Assembly: GCA_038326655.1 (NCBI GenBank)
Contig: JBBQKG010000020.1
Location: 1-55,961 of the forward strand
DNA from: JBBQKG01 sp038326655
GTDB taxonomy: Bacteria > Actinomycetota > Thermoleophilia > Solirubrobacterales > JBBDJG01
Length of the DNA: 55,961 bases
Direction: 5' to 3'
Shown: positions 41,893-49,552 of the stretch, in pieces
Numbering within the stretch: the stretch's first letter is position 1
How the letters are laid out: every line of letters starts with the position of its first letter
Notes under the pieces: model-generated
Database searches by the model: none
What the model saw: only the letters and a program-made list of their open reading frames with translations
What the model was told of the DNA's origin: nothing
Made by a program: the position numbers and the translations under genes

Positions 41893-42327
41893 CTACCTCT
41901 GCTTCACCGAATCCGGCGATTGCTCCGTAGTGACTGGATCGGCATGTCGATGCACGATCTTCCACTCGCCATCTTCGCGACGAAGGATGCTCGTGACCCG
42001 TAAGGCGACGGGGCCGGCCTCCTGGCTGCCGCCAATCTTGGCGTGGAAGCGCTCGATCTCGAGGATGTATCCCAGATCGCCGGACACATACTTAATGATG
42101 TTCTTGAAGCCGATCACCTCACCCTCACTCCACCGATCTGCGGCACGGTCCATCCGGTCCTCGACGTTCTTCCAGCCACGGGTGGCGGGGAAAAACGGAT
42201 TGGCGACCGTCACGTCTTCGCCCTGAGAAAACAGGGCCTTGTAAGTCTCGTTGTTTCCCTTCACGAACTCCGCAGCCGCTTGGTGGTAACGCTCAACTAC
42301 AGCGTCGAAGTCCTCACTCGTGGTCAT
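41893..42327 (-). CDS. NTF2/SnoaL-like protein (second gene of operon)
   Basis: A 144-aa protein from the ATG at 42327, with GGAGG directly upstream. It shows the NTF2-like fold with AAAEFVKGNNETYKALFSQG, VTVANPFFPATRGWKNVEDR and strands ILEIERFHAKIGG, GPVALRVTSILRREDGEWKI and VHRHADP, a calcium/calmodulin-dependent-kinase-association-like (ketosteroid-isomerase-like) branch. The function is unassigned. It follows the next gene by 14 nt on the same strand, so they form a two-gene operon. Confidence 0.85.
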   Translation of the reverse strand: MTTSEDFDAVVERYHQAAAEFVKGNNETYKALFSQGEDVTVANPFFPATRGWKNVEDRMDRAADRWSEGEVIGFKNIIKYVSGDLGYILEIERFHAKIGGSQEAGPVALRVTSILRREDGEWKIVHRHADPVTTEQSPDSVKQR

Positions 42328-42341
42328 CTGACCTCCTTCAG

Positions 42342-42791
42342 CTAAGCCCTTGCTTTGGCGGCTGCGCGCACATCCGCGGTGCTCAGCCCTGCCTGCTCGC
42401 AGAGCGTCGCGAGGTCGAAGTAGACCGCCTCGCCGCCCATCAGGCCGTCTTTGAACGGAACGACATTGGCGAACGGCACGGAAAACGAGCCCCCGCCTGG
42501 AGGAACCCCGAGCCATTCGCCTTTGCTCGTCCCTCGCAGGAAGCCCCATACGACCATTACGTCGTCACCAAAAGCCATGCCTTGATCGTCGGGGTCGAGA
42601 TTAGGAAACGCAACGAAGTACTGGGCCTCATACGCCGCCTTGACGGCGTCCTTACCGTCCGCTCGCAGCCCGAGTGCCATCGTCTCGAGGAAACAGTCCT
42701 CCACGAACGTCGCCAGGATCGCGTCGACGTCGCGGGCTGCCTCGGCTTCGCGGTGCGCCTGGAAGAGACGGAGCATCTCCTCTCGGTTCAT
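42342..42791 (-). CDS. SnoaL-like ester cyclase family protein
   Basis: A 149-aa protein with a strong ribosome site (GAGAGGAGAAGC) before its ATG. The NTF2-like fold shows in MLRLFQAHREAEAARDVDAI, LATFVEDCFLETMALGLRAD, GKDAVKAAYEAQYFVAFPNL and VVWGFLRGTSKGEWLGVPP, ending in FKDGLMGGEAVYFDLATL. The GVPPGGGSFSVPFANV segment is typical of SnoaL-type ester cyclases. It is the first gene of the two-gene operon with the NTF2-like protein downstream. Confidence 0.85.
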   Translation of the reverse strand: MNREEMLRLFQAHREAEAARDVDAILATFVEDCFLETMALGLRADGKDAVKAAYEAQYFVAFPNLDPDDQGMAFGDDVMVVWGFLRGTSKGEWLGVPPGGGSFSVPFANVVPFKDGLMGGEAVYFDLATLCEQAGLSTADVRAAAKARA

Positions 42792-43290
42792 GCTTCTCCT
42801 CTCATCGAAGACGACCCGGCTGGTGCCGAGCGACTTTACAAGCTCAAGCTGACCAACAGGCGCCGCGCCCTGCGGCGGTCACGCTGCCGCTCCCCCGCGC
42901 AAAGCAGAAAGCCCGACGACGTTTCTTAGACTCCCGACTAGACCTCTCAGGGAGCACAAACACGAAGCCGACGCGACTTGAAAAGGCGCGCGGCCGAGAG
43001 CTGCCGAGGCGAGCACGGACGATCACGCAGCGAATCCCGGTGCTTGGCACGCACCGAGCTTCGATTTGCCCCGCAAACGGTAGAAGGGCGATGACCGTCG
43101 TCCTACTGATGACATGCCAGGAGGGGATCGATGCACCTCCTCAGCCGGTATTTCGCCCCAAAGATATTCGACATCAAAATAGTTTCGGATCTCCGGAAAT
43201 GCGGCATTTTCCCCGTGGGTTTCTCGCCCGCCGCGGGTAGCATGCGGCGCGCGACACGGACCAGTTCGCGAACCGTAAGGAGTCTTGGCC
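42792..43290. promoter_or_regulatory. Long leader region ahead of the polysaccharide operon
   Basis: This ~500-nt divergent gap lies between the SnoaL-like operon and the polysaccharide synthase. It holds a relatively AT-rich patch (about 43145-43215) and a 6-bp hairpin (CGGTGC 43038-43043 with GCACCG 43051-43056, 7-nt loop). No known riboswitch class was recognised, including cyclic-di-GMP types. Open frames here lack protein-like content. Confidence 0.35.
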
Positions 43291-43314
43291 ATGATCGTCG
43301 GAGCGACGCGATGA
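43291..43314 (+). CDS. Seven-residue leader peptide coupled to the polysaccharide synthase
   Basis: ATG at 43291 follows a strong ribosome site (TAAGGAGT, 43275-43282) and encodes MIVGATR. Its TGA overlaps the ATG of the synthase gene as ATGA. The synthase ATG itself has only a weak GGAGCG inside this mini-ORF, so ribosomes ending here could re-initiate on the synthase. The peptide has no run of one codon that would suggest classical attenuation. Confidence 0.5.
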   Translation: MIVGATR

Positions 43315-44891
43315 GGCGCCGTCATTCTTTGCACCCGCCACTTCGGTCCTCGTTGCGCCGTGCGGTCCCGCTTGTGCCGGTGCTGCTGGCCCTCGTGGTA
43401 TCGCCGACGCCCGTCGGCGGCGTTGCTCGCGCGGCCCGATCGCCTGCACGACAGGCGCATGCACGGACGGCTCGGCCGGGACTTCGCTCCTGGTCGGTCG
43501 GCCCGCGCGGACGACGCATCCGCTTCGGGTTCTCCACCGGCCCCTCCCACGCCTCCCAGCCGCCCGCCCGTGCTGCCGGTCACAGCTTCTGGAACCCCGT
43601 CGAGAGCTTCTTCGGCAGCTTGCGCGGGCGCTTCGGCAGCCGCATGTTCCTCTGGCTGCCGTTCGGCTTCCTCGGCATCATCAGCTGGAGCGTTTGGCTC
43701 ACTCGCCGCTTCCTCACGGCGCTGTACAAGCCCGTCCGAAACCACCATCGCGAGCCGGCCTCTGTGGTCGCGCCGGCCTACCGCGAGGACCCGGACGTGC
43801 TGGAGACCGCGGTCCGCTCGTGGCTCGCCGGGGGTGCGGCCGAGGTCGTGATCGTGCTGCCCGAGGACGAGCCCTACAACGTGGCGCGCGCGCATGCAGC
43901 GTTCGACCACCTGCGCCGGGTGCGGCTGGTCACGACGGGCGACCCGGCCAAGCGAAACAGCCTCGAGATCGGGATCACGGCGGCCGCGCACCCGATCGTG
44001 GTCCTGACCGATTCGGACACCATCTGGGAGCCCGACCTCCTGCGCAACGTGCTGATGCCCTTCGCCGATCCCGCGGTCGGCGGGGTCGGAACCCGCCAGC
44101 GCGTGATCGGCGTCAAGGGCTCGCTCTGGCGCCGGGCGGCGGACTGGATGCTCGACGCCAAGTACCTCGTTTACACGCCCGCGATGGCACGCAAGGGAGC
44201 AGTCTCGTGCCTCTCCGGGCGGACCGTGGCGTACCGGCGCGAGGTCGTCGCAGAGGTGCTCCCTGACCTCGTCAACGAGACGTTCCTGGGGCGGCGCTGC
44301 GTCTCCGGCGACGACGGTCGTCTCACCTGGCTCGTGCTCAACAAGGGCTACAAGACCGTCTACCAGTCAAACGCGGTCGCCTGGACGATGATGCCGGCGA
44401 ACGCCCGCGGCTTCTTCATGCAGCGCGTGCGCTGGTCGCGGAACACATACCGCTGCTACTTGCGGGCGACGTTTCGCGGGTGGCTTTTCAGGCAGCCGAT
44501 GATCACGCGAGTGTCCGTACTCCAGGGGATGCTCGCTCCGTTCTCGCTGACCGTGGGCTTCGCCTTCGTGGGCTTCGCGGCCGCTCGGGGAGATCTCCTT
44601 TCGATGGGGCTGTGGGCGTGCTGGATCACCTGCGGGCGGGGCATCCGCGCGATCGATCACTTACGGCGAAACCCGCGCAACGTGGTGCTGCTCCCGTTCA
44701 TGACGGTCAACGTGCTGTTCGTGCTGACCGCGATCAAGTACTACACCCTGCTCACCATGAACAGGCAGGCGTGGATCACCCGCAGCGAGGACCGCGGCGT
44801 GGCGGAGGGACAGGCGGCCGCCACGCTCGCCCGGCCGCTCAGCAGCAGCATGGCGCCCGCGGTCGCGGAGGCCGGTGAAGGCGTCGACTGA
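43311..44891 (+). CDS. Processive family 2 glycosyltransferase (polysaccharide synthase)
   Basis: A 526-aa membrane enzyme. The GT2 core (~147-390) shows SVVAPAYREDPDVLETAVRS, the DxD in LTDSDTIWE (Asp234, Asp236), the acceptor Asp pair GDDGR (333-337) and the processivity motif QRVRW (371-375), as in hyaluronan, chitin and alginate (Alg8) synthases. Membrane segments flank it (LVPVLLALVV; MFLWLPFGFLGIISWSVWL; four more at ~395-500). It should polymerise a nucleotide-sugar and extrude the chain. The downstream beta-helix gene overlaps it by 17 nt. The start is the ATG coupled to the mini-leader; the frame is open upstream to 43131. Confidence 0.87.
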   Translation: MRRRHSLHPPLRSSLRRAVPLVPVLLALVVSPTPVGGVARAARSPARQAHARTARPGLRSWSVGPRGRRIRFGFSTGPSHASQPPARAAGHSFWNPVESFFGSLRGRFGSRMFLWLPFGFLGIISWSVWLTRRFLTALYKPVRNHHREPASVVAPAYREDPDVLETAVRSWLAGGAAEVVIVLPEDEPYNVARAHAAFDHLRRVRLVTTGDPAKRNSLEIGITAAAHPIVVLTDSDTIWEPDLLRNVLMPFADPAVGGVGTRQRVIGVKGSLWRRAADWMLDAKYLVYTPAMARKGAVSCLSGRTVAYRREVVAEVLPDLVNETFLGRRCVSGDDGRLTWLVLNKGYKTVYQSNAVAWTMMPANARGFFMQRVRWSRNTYRCYLRATFRGWLFRQPMITRVSVLQGMLAPFSLTVGFAFVGFAAARGDLLSMGLWACWITCGRGIRAIDHLRRNPRNVVLLPFMTVNVLFVLTAIKYYTLLTMNRQAWITRSEDRGVAEGQAAATLARPLSSSMAPAVAEAGEGVD

Positions 44892-46461
44892 CACGAGTCG
44901 GCACCGGCTCGGCGGAGCGCTGCTGGCGCTGGCGCTTGCCGTCCAGCCGGCCATCGCGGCCGCACGGCCGGCGGCTACGGGCGTGCAAAGCCGCACCGCA
45001 CTTTCGCGGCCGCTGCTCTCGGCGAGCGAGTCGACCAGGACGGCCCGTGCGGGGCGGATCGTAAAGCGACGATTCGGCAAGCACCTGAGCGCGCTGGTGG
45101 TGACTCGCGACGCGACGCTCGAGACGCTGCGACGGCGCTATCCCCGCGATGTGCGCGAGCCACGGCGCGGCGTCTGGGAGCTTCGCAGGACCGTGCTGGT
45201 CGCGCGCGGCGCGACGCTTGCGATCGGCGCTCCGATCGCGAGGGAGCTGCGGTTGGTCAGCCGCCACGGCGCGTTTGCCAGCATCATCGCCCGCGGCGCG
45301 AACCTCGCTTTCCACGGGCGCCACGGCCGCCACGGCCGGCGGCTGATCGTCCACTCCTGGGATCCGGCCGCCCACCGCCCCGACCGCGTGCTGAGCGACG
45401 GGCGCTCGGTCATCGCGGTGCGGGGGCGCGGGCGCCTGGATGCGAGCGATGCGACCTTTGCGCGCCTCGGGTTCTACCGGGGAACGGTTTCCGGATTCGC
45501 GCTCTGGGCCCGGGCCCCCGCTTTCGGCACCGGCACCGTGATCCGCTCCCGGTTCGCCCACAACTTCAACGGAGCGTTCACGTATGGAGCGCGCGACATG
45601 CGCTGGATCGACAGCACCTTCGTCTACAACCGGATCTACGGGCTCGACCCGCACACAGGGTCGAGCGATTTCCTGGTCGAGGGAAACCACGCTGCCCGAA
45701 ACGGCCGGCACGGCATCATCTTTTCCCGGAGCTGCTTTCGCAACGTGATCCGGGGCAACCTGTCGGAGCACAACCGCCGGCATGGAATCGTGATCGACGA
45801 CGGCAAGTCCGGCAATCGGCCTTCGGACTCGAACGTCGTGGTCGACAACATCGTGCGGGACAACGCGAGGGTCGGCATCCAGATCGACGGATCCGCGCAC
45901 AACCTGATCCGTGGAAACCGGATCGCCGGCAGCCGCCAGGGCATCCGGGTGCTCGGTCCGGCGCGCGACAACATCCTCGCCGCCAACTCCGTCTCCGGCG
46001 CCCGCGACTTCGGCGTCGTCCTGCATCCTCCGTCCCAGGGCACGCTGCTGGTCGCCAACGCGATCTCGGCCACCCCGACCGGCGTCAGGATCCACGGCTC
46101 CTCCGATGTGACCGTGACCCGCAACCGGATCGTGCGCGTCACCAGCCATGCCGTGAAAGTCGACGACGCCGGCCTCGCGAGGGTCAGCGCGGTGGTGCTC
46201 TTTGACAACCGTCTGGAGGGCTCCGGACCGTCGCCGGTGAGCATCAGCGCCGCGGACCCCCACGCCGTGCGACAGCGTGCGAACGAAACCTCCTGGAACT
46301 ATCCGATTGCCCACGACGTCTCGCGCGTGCTGAGAACGGACGTGGGCCCTGGTTTGTGGGCCCTACTGGCGGTCACCGCACTTGGCGGGCCGGCGCTATT
46401 CAGCCTGCTTCGCCTCCCCGGGCGGCGCCGCTCGGGCGCCTTGACCACACGGGCGCCTTGA
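44875..46461 (+). CDS. Exported right-handed beta-helix protein, mannuronan C-5 epimerase-like
   Basis: A 528-aa protein from a GTG with GGAGG upstream, overlapping the synthase gene by 17 nt. It has a signal peptide (LGGALLALALAVQPAIAAAR), a ~100-aa entry region, then a parallel beta-helix of PbH1 repeats (~225-450; NHAARNGRHGIIFSRSC, NRRHGIVIDDG, NVVVDNIVRDNARVGIQIDG). Tyr255-Gly-Leu-Asp258-Pro-His260 matches the YGxDPH catalytic signature of AlgE/AlgG mannuronan C-5 epimerases. A C-terminal membrane helix (LWALLAVTALGGPALFSLL) with a basic tail would anchor it. With the synthase it suggests an alginate-like uronan that is epimerised outside the membrane. Confidence 0.82.
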   Translation: MKASTDTSRHRLGGALLALALAVQPAIAAARPAATGVQSRTALSRPLLSASESTRTARAGRIVKRRFGKHLSALVVTRDATLETLRRRYPRDVREPRRGVWELRRTVLVARGATLAIGAPIARELRLVSRHGAFASIIARGANLAFHGRHGRHGRRLIVHSWDPAAHRPDRVLSDGRSVIAVRGRGRLDASDATFARLGFYRGTVSGFALWARAPAFGTGTVIRSRFAHNFNGAFTYGARDMRWIDSTFVYNRIYGLDPHTGSSDFLVEGNHAARNGRHGIIFSRSCFRNVIRGNLSEHNRRHGIVIDDGKSGNRPSDSNVVVDNIVRDNARVGIQIDGSAHNLIRGNRIAGSRQGIRVLGPARDNILAANSVSGARDFGVVLHPPSQGTLLVANAISATPTGVRIHGSSDVTVTRNRIVRVTSHAVKVDDAGLARVSAVVLFDNRLEGSGPSPVSISAADPHAVRQRANETSWNYPIAHDVSRVLRTDVGPGLWALLAVTALGGPALFSLLRLPGRRRSGALTTRAP

Positions 46462-46764
46462 ACTGATACCGGCGCGAGTCGCCCCGCCGGTCCGAGCTTG
46501 CATCTGCGGTCTTCCATCCGGCCCCCTCCTTTGGGTGGCAGTAGTCGCTGACCGCAACCCTCGGGACGGGCCGGACGTTTCAGGTGTTCAGTAGGTGCGG
46601 AGGCAGGTCGGCTAGCGCGCTCAAACTTACCGTCCGGGGGTACGCGCCCGCATCGGGCGTCTCCATCCCTTGTCGCGTTACGAGGACTGAGCCCGGCGAC
46701 CGTTATACGCTGCCCGTGCGATTGCCAAGTGCATGTAGAGCCCGGCAGTCGCTGTCACTTCCAG
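46462..46764. promoter_or_regulatory. Intergenic region with candidate -10 of the NTF2-like gene
   Basis: This ~300-nt gap follows the polysaccharide operon. No terminator hairpin with a U-run was found. TATACG at 46704-46709 is the best -10 candidate for the downstream gene; no good -35 lies 17 nt before it. Confidence 0.3.
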
Positions 46765-47151
46765 ATGCTCGTGGACATCGAAGACAACAAGAGACTTGTT
46801 CGGCGTCTGGTCCAGGAAGTCGTAAACGAGCGGAACCTCGATGCGCTCGACGAGATCGCAGACGGCGACGTCGGCCGAGCTGCGAAGGGATGGATCGGCC
46901 CGTTCCGACGCGCGTTTCCCGACTTCGAGATGGAGATCGTGGAGCTGATCGGCGAAGGCGACAAGGTAGCCGCGCACTTCAAGTGCTCCGGGACCCATGA
47001 AGGAGAGTGGCGAGGCGTCGCCCCGACCGGGAGGCATTTCGAGGACGTGGACGAGGTGTACATCTTCCGCATCGAGAACGGAAGGCTCGCGTCCGCGGTC
47101 GTGATCGAGGACAACCTCACGCGGATGCGGCAACTCGGCTTCGAGTTGTAG
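46765..47151 (+). CDS. SnoaL-like polyketide-cyclase-fold protein
   Basis: A 128-aa protein of the SnoaL/NTF2 superfamily: NKRLVRRLVQEVVNERNLDA, a short acidic loop, WIGPFRRAFPDFEMEIVELI, GDKVAAHFKCSGTHEGEWRG and the TGRHFEDVDEVYIFRIENGR strand pair typical of SnoaL-type ester cyclases. The start is taken as the ATG at 46765; a GTG at 46729 in frame would add 12 residues. No strong ribosome site supports either. The 3' end overlaps the convergent membrane-protein gene by 35 nt. Confidence 0.82.
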   Translation: MLVDIEDNKRLVRRLVQEVVNERNLDALDEIADGDVGRAAKGWIGPFRRAFPDFEMEIVELIGEGDKVAAHFKCSGTHEGEWRGVAPTGRHFEDVDEVYIFRIENGRLASAVVIEDNLTRMRQLGFEL

Positions 47152-47704
47152 GCGAGCGCCAGACAGCTGCCCCCAGCACCGCCACGCCGAGGTGAATCAA
47201 GGCGAGGATCGACGCGATGACGACGAGCCCCGCACGGGATTCGTTGATCTGGTGCACGACCTCGCGCACGTCGAACACCGCGAACACGACCCCGAATGCG
47301 ATCACGGCGAGCAGCACGAGTGGGACCGGCGAGAACCACGCCGCGATCGCGAGCAACAGGGCAGCCACGATGGCCGCGATCACGAGTCCAGTGGATTCCG
47401 GGTTGATGCCGAAGATCTTCTCGCTCGTCTCGGAGTGTGTCTCGCGCGTGCTTGTCTGCGAGGAGGTCTTCCCCCCGCTGTCGGAATGGGTTTCGCCTCC
47501 GCTGCCTTCGGAGAACGACCCGCCGCCGCTTTCGGAGTGCCTCTCGCCGCCGCTCTTGGACGAGGAGGATTGGGCGGTTTGGGCGCCTTCACTGTGGCCG
47601 CTCTCGCCGCCCTTGTTTCGCTCGATGGCGGCACCGACAGCGAAAAGAGCCGCGGAGACCACGACCAGCACGGCAAGCCAACGATTCAGAGGCATGGAGA
47701 CCAT
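47117..47704 (-). CDS. Small membrane protein with Ser/Gly/Glu/His-rich loop
   Basis: A 195-aa protein. A first membrane helix (PLNRWLAVLVVVSAALFAVG) is followed by a ~75-aa hydrophilic low-complexity segment rich in Ser, Gly, Glu and His (repeats like GGERHSESGGGSFSEGSGGE), then three helices (STGLVIAAIVAALLLAIAAW; VPLVLLAVIAFGVVFAVFDV; GLVVIASILALIHLGVAVLG). The His/Asp/Glu-rich loop could bind metal; that is inference. The ATG overlaps the stop of the upstream small membrane gene (TGATG), so they are coupled. No family is recognised. Confidence 0.7.
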   Translation of the reverse strand: MVSMPLNRWLAVLVVVSAALFAVGAAIERNKGGESGHSEGAQTAQSSSSKSGGERHSESGGGSFSEGSGGETHSDSGGKTSSQTSTRETHSETSEKIFGINPESTGLVIAAIVAALLLAIAAWFSPVPLVLLAVIAFGVVFAVFDVREVVHQINESRAGLVVIASILALIHLGVAVLGAAVWRSPTTRSRVAASA

Positions 47705-47922
47705 CAGCAGCCCCTTCTCCTGCCTCGCCGGAACAAGGCGAGGCCGACCATCGCGGCGAGCAGGCACCCGATGGCGATCCCGACGAGGCCGCCGATCGCC
47801 GCCCCTGCGACCGCGCCCACAATGCCCGGGCCGAGGGCGCAGCAAAGCACCATCAAGACGCCGGCACCAAACACCGCCGGGCCGCCTGTCTTCAGCTGGC
47901 TCCTATCAGTGGTAGTAGGCAT
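47704..47922 (-). CDS. 72-residue membrane protein
   Basis: A short protein (MPTTTDRSQLKTGGPAVFGA) with two hydrophobic segments (VLMVLCCALGPGIVGAVAGA; LVGIAIGCLLAAMVGLALF), a Cys-Cys pair in the first, and a basic Arg-rich end with a terminal Cys. Its stop overlaps the start of the next membrane gene. It diverges from the BlaI-like repressor with only ~31 nt between starts, so it is the likeliest direct target of that repressor. The cysteines hint at metal or thiol chemistry but no family is recognised. Confidence 0.68.
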   Translation of the reverse strand: MPTTTDRSQLKTGGPAVFGAGVLMVLCCALGPGIVGAVAGAAIGGLVGIAIGCLLAAMVGLALFRRGRRRGC

Positions 47923-47958
47923 GCGAAGAAAGATACCATCGGCGGTAGTAGCCATGCG
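47911..47958. promoter_or_regulatory. Candidate BlaI-type operator: paired 15-bp repeats over divergent starts
   Basis: GGTAGTAGGCATGCG (47911-47925) and GGTAGTAGCCATGCG (47944-47958) are direct repeats with one mismatch, 33 bp apart, each covering the start codon of one of the divergent genes. Possible -10 elements between them are TACCAT (47934-47939, plus) and TATCTT (minus, 7 nt before the 47922 start). BlaI/CopY repressors commonly bind TACA/TGTA-like dyads; these repeats are a different but plausible site. Confidence 0.4.
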
Positions 47959-48349
47959 TCGCAAGCGTGCCACATCGCCCCCACCCGCCCTCCACCCGCT
48001 GGAAGCCGGGGTGATGGAGGAGGTCTGGGACCGAGGAGAAGCTCCCGTGCGGGTGGTTCTCGAAGCCCTGAACGGGCGCGCAGACCGAGCGCGCGCATAC
48101 ACCACGATCATGACCACAATGGGCCGCCTCGAGCGCAAGGGGCTACTTGTCCGCCGACGCGAGGGTCAGACCGATATCTACACGCCGACGCTCGACCGTG
48201 ACACCTACAGAACCAGACGCGCGAGCGCCCAGGTCGATGCGCTCATCGACGAGTTCGGCGATGCGGCTCTCGCCCACTTTGCCCAGCAGGTCGACCGGCT
48301 CGATCCTGAGCGGCGCGAGCAGCTGCGTCGGATCGCTGAGCATGACTAG
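47954..48349 (+). CDS. BlaI/MecI/CopY-family transcriptional repressor
   Basis: A 131-aa winged-helix protein: LHPLEAGVMEEVWDRGEAPV, VVLEALNGRADRARAYTTIM, the recognition helix TTIMTTMGRLERKGLLVRRR, then the wing (REGQTDIYTPTLDRDTYR) and a C-terminal dimer helix. Members repress targets until cleaved or released through a BlaR1-type protease. The ATG at 47954 is used; an in-frame ATG at 47921 would overlap the divergent gene. The M56 protease gene overlaps its 3' end by 8 nt. Confidence 0.87.
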   Translation: MRRKRATSPPPALHPLEAGVMEEVWDRGEAPVRVVLEALNGRADRARAYTTIMTTMGRLERKGLLVRRREGQTDIYTPTLDRDTYRTRRASAQVDALIDEFGDAALAHFAQQVDRLDPERREQLRRIAEHD

Positions 48350-49307
48350 CGCGGTGGGCGCCTGGCGGCTCTGGCTGGCCGCCGTGGCGGGGGGTCTCGT
48401 TGTCGTCGTGGTCGCCGGCACGGCGGCCCTCGGAGCCTCGACTGCGACCGCGCCACCCCTAGCGCTGGAATCGTGTTGGGAACTCTTCGTGCCGCTTTTC
48501 ACCTGGCGATCGGCCGCCGCAATTATGCTCGGTGGGATCGGCGCGGTCGTCGTTCTAGCGGCCACAAGCTCGGTCGTTCGGCAACTGTGGGCCTCCCGCC
48601 GCTACGCCCGGAGTCACGAGATTGACGACGGGCTCGTCGTCGACGCGGAGCGGGTACGAATCGTCGCGGACCGACGGCCTCTCGCATTTACGCTGGGGCT
48701 GGTTCGGCCACATGTGTATGTCTCCACCGGGGCCCGCGATCGCTTGACCGTCGAGCAGTTGCGTGCCGTCGTGGCTCATGAGGCGCACCATCGAAGGCAC
48801 CGTGACCCCCTGAGGCTGATGGCAACGCGCGCGTTCACCACGGCCCTTTTTTTTGTACCCGCATGTCGAGCGCTCGCCACCGATCACGCGCAGCTTGCCG
48901 AGCTTGATGCCGATGAAGCCGCCATCGCGTTGACGAGTAAAAAGGCGCTCGCGGGTGCGCTCCTTCTATTTGACGGCGGCTCAGACGCAGGGGCCGGCAT
49001 CGGCTCTGAGCGCATCGACGCACTTGCGGGAGACCGCCGGCGCTTCGCCCTCCCGCTAACCCTCCTCGCCGCTGGTCTTGCGGCTTCTCTCACGATCGCG
49101 GCTATTGGCTTTTTGCTCGGAGTCGGTGGCCACGATCGAGACGGAGTGCAGCTCCCCGGAGTAGTCGAACAGGCATGCATCCTGGCTCGGGCGCTTCTGC
49201 CGCTCGCCATCGGCGCCTTGGTCCTTCCGCTTGCGGCCGTCGCGACGGACAAGGATCGCGCCAGCCCGGGGACAGCCGGGGTCGGGTCCGAACTCGTAGA
49301 CCGCTAG
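48342..49307 (+). CDS. M56-family membrane metalloprotease (BlaR1-like)
   Basis: A 321-aa protein starting inside the end of the repressor gene. It has four hydrophobic segments (~12-32, 58-78, 160-175, 240-265, with another near 290) and the zinc motif HEAHH (His146-Glu147-x2-His150) in LRAVVAHEAHHRRHRDP, plus LAELDADEAAIAL for the third ligand region. It lacks the C-terminal penicillin-binding sensor of true BlaR1, so the inducing signal is unknown and need not be a beta-lactam. It presumably inactivates the adjacent BlaI-like repressor. Confidence 0.85.
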   Translation: MTSAVGAWRLWLAAVAGGLVVVVVAGTAALGASTATAPPLALESCWELFVPLFTWRSAAAIMLGGIGAVVVLAATSSVVRQLWASRRYARSHEIDDGLVVDAERVRIVADRRPLAFTLGLVRPHVYVSTGARDRLTVEQLRAVVAHEAHHRRHRDPLRLMATRAFTTALFFVPACRALATDHAQLAELDADEAAIALTSKKALAGALLLFDGGSDAGAGIGSERIDALAGDRRRFALPLTLLAAGLAASLTIAAIGFLLGVGGHDRDGVQLPGVVEQACILARALLPLAIGALVLPLAAVATDKDRASPGTAGVGSELVDR

Positions 49308-49406
49308 GCAGAGCCGCCGCTGGGCAGAGGAACTGAGCCCGGGCCGCACTGCTGCTGACGCCCGCCTCGTCCGGTTCAAACCAGGCCCATGCTTGCTTGC
49401 TTTTAG

Positions 49407-49497
49407 CGGAGAGGGTGGGATTCGAACCCACGTGGGAGGCATGAACCCCCCAAACCGCTTAGCAGGCGGCTGCCTTCAGCCTCTCGGCCACCTCTCC
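49407..49497 (-). tRNA. tRNA-Ser (anticodon GCT)
   Basis: Class II tRNA on the minus strand: acceptor GGAGAGG/CCTCTCC, anticodon stem CCGC-type with loop CTGCTAA (anticodon GCT), a long variable arm and T-arm GTGGG-TTCGAAT-CCCAC. CCA is not encoded. Confidence 0.95.
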
Positions 49498-49552
49498 GAA
49501 GCGGCCACCCGAATGGGCCGGGCGGCCGTGCCCTCATTCTAGGCGCCGCTGA

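Noticed and set aside
42792..43290. A cyclic-di-GMP or other riboswitch ahead of the polysaccharide synthase.
   Set aside because: No conserved core of any riboswitch class I know could be matched; only a weak hairpin is present.
47192..47953. Long plus-strand frame upstream of the BlaI-like gene.
   Set aside because: It is antisense to both small membrane-protein genes and lacks domain-like content; the repressor starts at 47954.
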